Assembly: GCA_030592105.1 (NCBI GenBank)
Contig: JAUVKE010000017.1
Location: forward strand, 1 to 17,299
DNA from: Desulfobacteraceae bacterium
Lineage (GTDB): Bacteria > Desulfobacterota > Desulfobacteria > Desulfobacterales > BuS5
DNA: 17,299 nt
Direction of reading: 5' to 3'
Below, one piece after another: positions 14,979-17,299 of the stretch. Position 1 is the first letter of the stretch. The number at the start of each line of letters is the position of its first letter. Under the pieces are notes generated by a model. It did not search any database. It was given only the letters and a program-made list of their open reading frames with translations, and was not told where the DNA came from. Both the position numbers and the translations under genes were made by a program.

Positions 14979-16073
14979 ATGATCCAAATAAAAAATATAT
15001 TCGGCACAAGGTGGGGAATTATCAGCGTGGGGGCTTTAATCGGTCTCTTGGCCGCCCTCCTTCAAAAGCTTGGAAACCCGGGGAATATGGGTATCTGTGT
15101 GGCCTGTTTTGAAAGGGATATTGCAGGGGCAACAGGTTTGCACCGGGCAGCAGTTGTGCAGTATATACGACCGGAAATCATAGGTTTTGTCCTGGGCTCC
15201 CTGATTGCGGCATATATTTTCAAAGAATTCAGGCCCAGGAGCGGCTCCGCCCCTGTAGTAAGATTCCTGCTGGGAGTCTTTGCCATGATAGGCGCCCTGG
15301 TCTTTTTAGGCTGTCCATGGAGGGGGCTGCTGCGGCTTTCGGCTGGTGACGGGAATGCCATATTCGGCATGGCAGGTCTTATTGCAGGTATCTGGATCGG
15401 CACCCTTTTCCTTAAAAACGGATTCAACCTGGGTCGTACAGCCAAAACCTATACTACGGCAGGGTGGCTCATGCCATTAATCATGCTGGGTCTATTGATC
15501 CTCATGATCATCTTTCCCCAGATAAAGGGGGAGGCCAAGAGCGGAATCCTTTTTTACAGCCTTAAAGGGCCCGGGGCAGGTCATGCTCCTTTAATCATAT
15601 CCCTTGCATCCGGCCTTGCCATAGGGTTTCTGGCACAGAGAAGCCGTTTCTGCACCATGGGAGCATTCAGGGATCTGATCCTCTTCCGTCAGTTCCATCT
15701 TTTTTCAGGGGTTCTTGCTTTATTGATATTTGCCTTTATAACCAACTTGATTGCAGGCCAGTTTAATCCCGGTTTCACAGGACAGCCAGTGGCACATACC
15801 ATGCAAATCTGGAACTTTGGAGGGATGATGCTGGCTGGATTGGCCTTTGTTCTGGCAGGAGGATGCCCGGGACGCCAGCTTTTCCTGGCTGGAGAAGGGG
15901 ATGGTGATGCAGCAGTCTTTGTTTTTGGCATGATTGTCGGAGCAGCATTTTCCCATAACTTTGCTTTGGCAAGCTCCCCAAAAGGAGTGGGACTCCATGG
16001 GATTGCAGCCGTAATAATAGGACTCATTCTCTGCCTTTTCATAGGTTTTACCATGAAAAAAAAGATTGTTTAA
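14979..16073 (+). CDS. yedE: YedE-type selenium/sulfur transporter
   Basis: The predicted protein has 364 residues and about nine to ten membrane helices in two pseudo-repeats. Family marks are clear: NMGICVACFERDIAG (36-50) with a CxxC at Cys40/Cys43, GCPWRG (111-116, Cys112), RSRFCTMGAFRD (221-232, Cys225) and GGCPGRQL (294-301, Cys296). In the related YeeE/TsuA thiosulfate transporter three conserved cysteines line the path and bind the substrate transiently; Cys112, Cys225 and Cys296 are the probable equivalents here. The N-terminal CxxC segment followed by GLHRA is typical, as far as I recall, of the YedE/FdhT group linked to selenium metabolism. AGGAAG at 14965-14970 lies 8 nt before the ATG. 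The next gene, a TusA-like carrier, begins 17 nt after the stop. Selenium is favoured, but thiosulfate or another sulfur species remains possible in a sulfate reducer. Confidence 0.83.
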   Translation: MIQIKNIFGTRWGIISVGALIGLLAALLQKLGNPGNMGICVACFERDIAGATGLHRAAVVQYIRPEIIGFVLGSLIAAYIFKEFRPRSGSAPVVRFLLGVFAMIGALVFLGCPWRGLLRLSAGDGNAIFGMAGLIAGIWIGTLFLKNGFNLGRTAKTYTTAGWLMPLIMLGLLILMIIFPQIKGEAKSGILFYSLKGPGAGHAPLIISLASGLAIGFLAQRSRFCTMGAFRDLILFRQFHLFSGVLALLIFAFITNLIAGQFNPGFTGQPVAHTMQIWNFGGMMLAGLAFVLAGGCPGRQLFLAGEGDGDAAVFVFGMIVGAAFSHNFALASSPKGVGLHGIAAVIIGLILCLFIGFTMKKKIV

Positions 16074-16090
16074 TCAAAAAGGACTCAATA

Positions 16091-16309
16091 ATGAGTAAAG
16101 TCGTTGATGCCAGAGGGTTATCATGCCCCCAGCCGGTTATTCTAACCATTAATGAAATTAAAAAACAAATTTCAGGAGAAATTCTTATTCTGGTGGATAC
16201 AGATACAGCCAGGGAGAATGTAGGACGGGCCGCAAATAGCCAGGGGTGGCAGGTAAAAAATATTCAAAAAAAGGATGATGGATACCAGATTACCATCATA
16301 AAGGATTAA
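16091..16309 (+). CDS. TusA/YedF-like sulfur or selenium carrier protein
   Basis: A 72-residue single-domain protein of the TusA/SirA fold. DARGLSCPQPVI (6-17) holds the CPxP signature with Cys12 as the expected persulfide- or selenide-carrying residue. Length and the beta-alpha-beta pattern fit the whole TusA family. In many selenium clusters YedF is about 200 residues with a TusA half and a DsrE-like half; here only the TusA part is present. AAGGA ending 7 nt upstream supports the ATG. The gene lies 17 nt after yedE and 4 nt before the Se_S_carrier gene, so one transcript is expected. Its probable job is to take up the chalcogen delivered through the transporter and pass it on. Confidence 0.87.
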   Translation: MSKVVDARGLSCPQPVILTINEIKKQISGEILILVDTDTARENVGRAANSQGWQVKNIQKKDDGYQITIIKD

Positions 16310-16313
16310 AGAA

Positions 16314-16868
16314 TTGGGCTTTCTAAATTTTTTCAGGGGCGGTCATTTAAAATCACCCGACAAACAGCGCCTTCAGGTTCGTGGAATCCTGGTTTTTGAA
16401 AATACCAGCGAGGTAATCAGGGCGGAAAACATTCTGAAAAAAAACGGACGGCAGATCAAGGTGATGGGGCCGCCCCCCGAGATAAGAACGGGGTGTGACC
16501 TGGTCATCGAGTTTCCCTTGATCGAAGAGTTAAACATACTCAGAGCGCTTAAAAAGGCGGATGTCTCACCAATAAAAGTTGTTCCTGTTAACAATCCCCT
16601 TTTACAGCCCGTTGACCTGTTTCAGATAAAAGATTTCGGCAAGTACCTGATGGTTCGGGCAGCTAATATGAAATTGACCGTTGATAAAGAAAGACTCACC
16701 ATTGTAAATGTTTCCGGGGGTGGCTGCCCGGATGTCCCCTATCTTGCCGGTGAAATGGTGGGAAAATCCCTTAAAGGAGCTCCGGGCCCCAATGAAATCG
16801 GGCATACCTTATGTGGTTATGCGCTTCAACTGGCCTGCAATGAGATGAAACGCCTATGCTTGCAATAA
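16314..16868 (+). CDS. Se_S_carrier (DUF3343-like) protein with cysteine-bearing C-terminal extension
   Basis: The predicted protein has 184 residues. Residues 22-100 fit the small putative Se/S carrier family (Pfam Se_S_carrier, formerly DUF3343): GILVFENTSEVIRAENILKK, then GPPPEIRTGC with the characteristic Cys61. Residues 118-184 form an added region with VSGGGCPDVPYLAGEM (Cys138) and three further cysteines (167, 175, 182), which I do not recognise as a named domain. The start is a TTG at 16314: AGGA at 16302-16305 lies 8 nt upstream, and no in-frame ATG precedes the domain (the first is codon 51). Only 4 nt separate it from the TusA gene, and its end overlaps the next start by 13 nt. The context implies a carrier or transfer role after YedE and TusA; the function of the C-terminal part is open. 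Confidence 0.75.
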   Translation: MGFLNFFRGGHLKSPDKQRLQVRGILVFENTSEVIRAENILKKNGRQIKVMGPPPEIRTGCDLVIEFPLIEELNILRALKKADVSPIKVVPVNNPLLQPVDLFQIKDFGKYLMVRAANMKLTVDKERLTIVNVSGGGCPDVPYLAGEMVGKSLKGAPGPNEIGHTLCGYALQLACNEMKRLCLQ

Positions 16869-17299
16869 TAGGGACTATTCCTGATATTACCTTTCCCCTG
16901 GTAAAAGGTGAGGTTCTTCTTGAAAATAAAATGATCTCTATCCAGGATAGACCTGCCCTTGTAAACAGGGGGACCACCGCCTTGATTGCCGCTGCTGTAA
17001 AGACCTCTGAATTCCTTGGCCAAAACTTGCCTTTTGCCTGCCTTGCAGGAGATATCGGCCTTGGAGAAGGGAGCCGGAGTATCTATGAATCCCTTGTCAG
17101 GGAGATGGGCGACTCCGGTTTCACTACAATTGTCTTTCATTACCTTCAGCCGGACGTGGATTGGCATAACAGAGTACTTTTTGCAATAAACGATATGGCA
17201 AAAAGGCCTCTTTTAATAGCAGATGCAGGTTTTATGTATGCGGCCAAAATGAGCGGCCAGGCCGAAGCCTATGACCTTTTCACACCTGACATTGGAGAA
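16856..17299 (+). CDS. Ribokinase-fold, NAD(P)H-hydrate dehydratase-like protein (5' part)
   Basis: An open frame from the ATG at 16856 runs to the window end (148 codons, no stop), so the gene is truncated by the window only. The start overlaps the end of the upstream gene by 13 nt, typical of translational coupling. It begins MLAIIGTIPDITFPLV; LAGDIGLGEGS (about residues 65-75), HYLQPDVDWHNR (about 99-110), RPLLIADAGFMYAAKMSG and finally DLFTPDIGE follow. The ADAG and TPxxGE order resembles the substrate-side motifs of the YjeF C-terminal/NAD(P)H-hydrate dehydratase branch of the ribokinase superfamily (DAD... and TPHPGE). The GxGD catalytic motif would lie beyond the edge, so enzyme activity cannot be judged. 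Its tight linkage to Se/S carrier genes suggests a role in the same pathway; the substrate is unknown. Confidence 0.62.
   Translation, partial: MLAIIGTIPDITFPLVKGEVLLENKMISIQDRPALVNRGTTALIAAAVKTSEFLGQNLPFACLAGDIGLGEGSRSIYESLVREMGDSGFTTIVFHYLQPDVDWHNRVLFAINDMAKRPLLIADAGFMYAAKMSGQAEAYDLFTPDIGE

Noticed and set aside
14778..14987. Minus-strand 69-codon frame overlapping the yedE start
   Set aside because: It would occupy the promoter and ribosome site of yedE and shows no recognisable domain or ribosome site.

Overview
This window looks like a chromosomal segment from a sulfate-reducing deltaproteobacterium of the Desulfobacterales type. That placement is an inference from protein style (two DUF1302 outer-membrane proteins beside a COG1033-type RND exporter and a Ycf48-like propeller, and a YedE/TusA/Se_S_carrier cluster), from the AT-leaning composition and from the long hairpin-rich intergenic regions. 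No rRNA, tRNA, CRISPR array, transposase or phage gene is visible.

Positions 1-8158 are a minus-strand envelope module. Read 5' to 3' it holds a secreted Ycf48/BNR beta-propeller (8158-7166), an RND/MMPL-type inner-membrane exporter (7058-4641) and two tandem DUF1302 outer-membrane beta-barrel paralogues (4254-2470 and 2196-388). The gaps of 107, 386 and 273 nt carry hairpins, so internal termination or separate promoters are likely. The inferred role is movement of a hydrophobic compound or lipid between inner and outer membrane. The two DUF1302 genes share a 104-bp stretch without a single difference, which suggests gene conversion.

Positions 8159-9479 are a 1.3-kb AT-rich divergent intergenic region. 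It holds a heptamer tandem repeat, an imperfect inverted repeat next to a candidate promoter for the minus-strand module, and direct-repeat and palindrome elements upstream of the plus-strand efflux genes.

Positions 9480-13840 are a two-gene RND efflux operon: a lipoprotein membrane-fusion adaptor and an AcrB-like pump that overlap by ATGA. No TolC-like channel and no regulator gene is present. The operon ends head-to-head with a short VIT1/CCC1-like membrane protein on the minus strand (14446-13970); a strong palindrome lies between the two stops.

Positions 14979-17299 are a tightly packed plus-strand operon for selenium or reduced-sulfur handling: a YedE-type transporter, a stand-alone 72-residue TusA/YedF-like carrier, a Se_S_carrier (DUF3343-like) protein with an extra cysteine-bearing C-terminal region, and the first 148 codons of a ribokinase-fold, NAD(P)H-hydrate-dehydratase-like protein that runs off the window. 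The likely logic is uptake of a Se or S species through cysteine sites in YedE and hand-over to small cysteine carriers. The role of the kinase-like protein is unknown.
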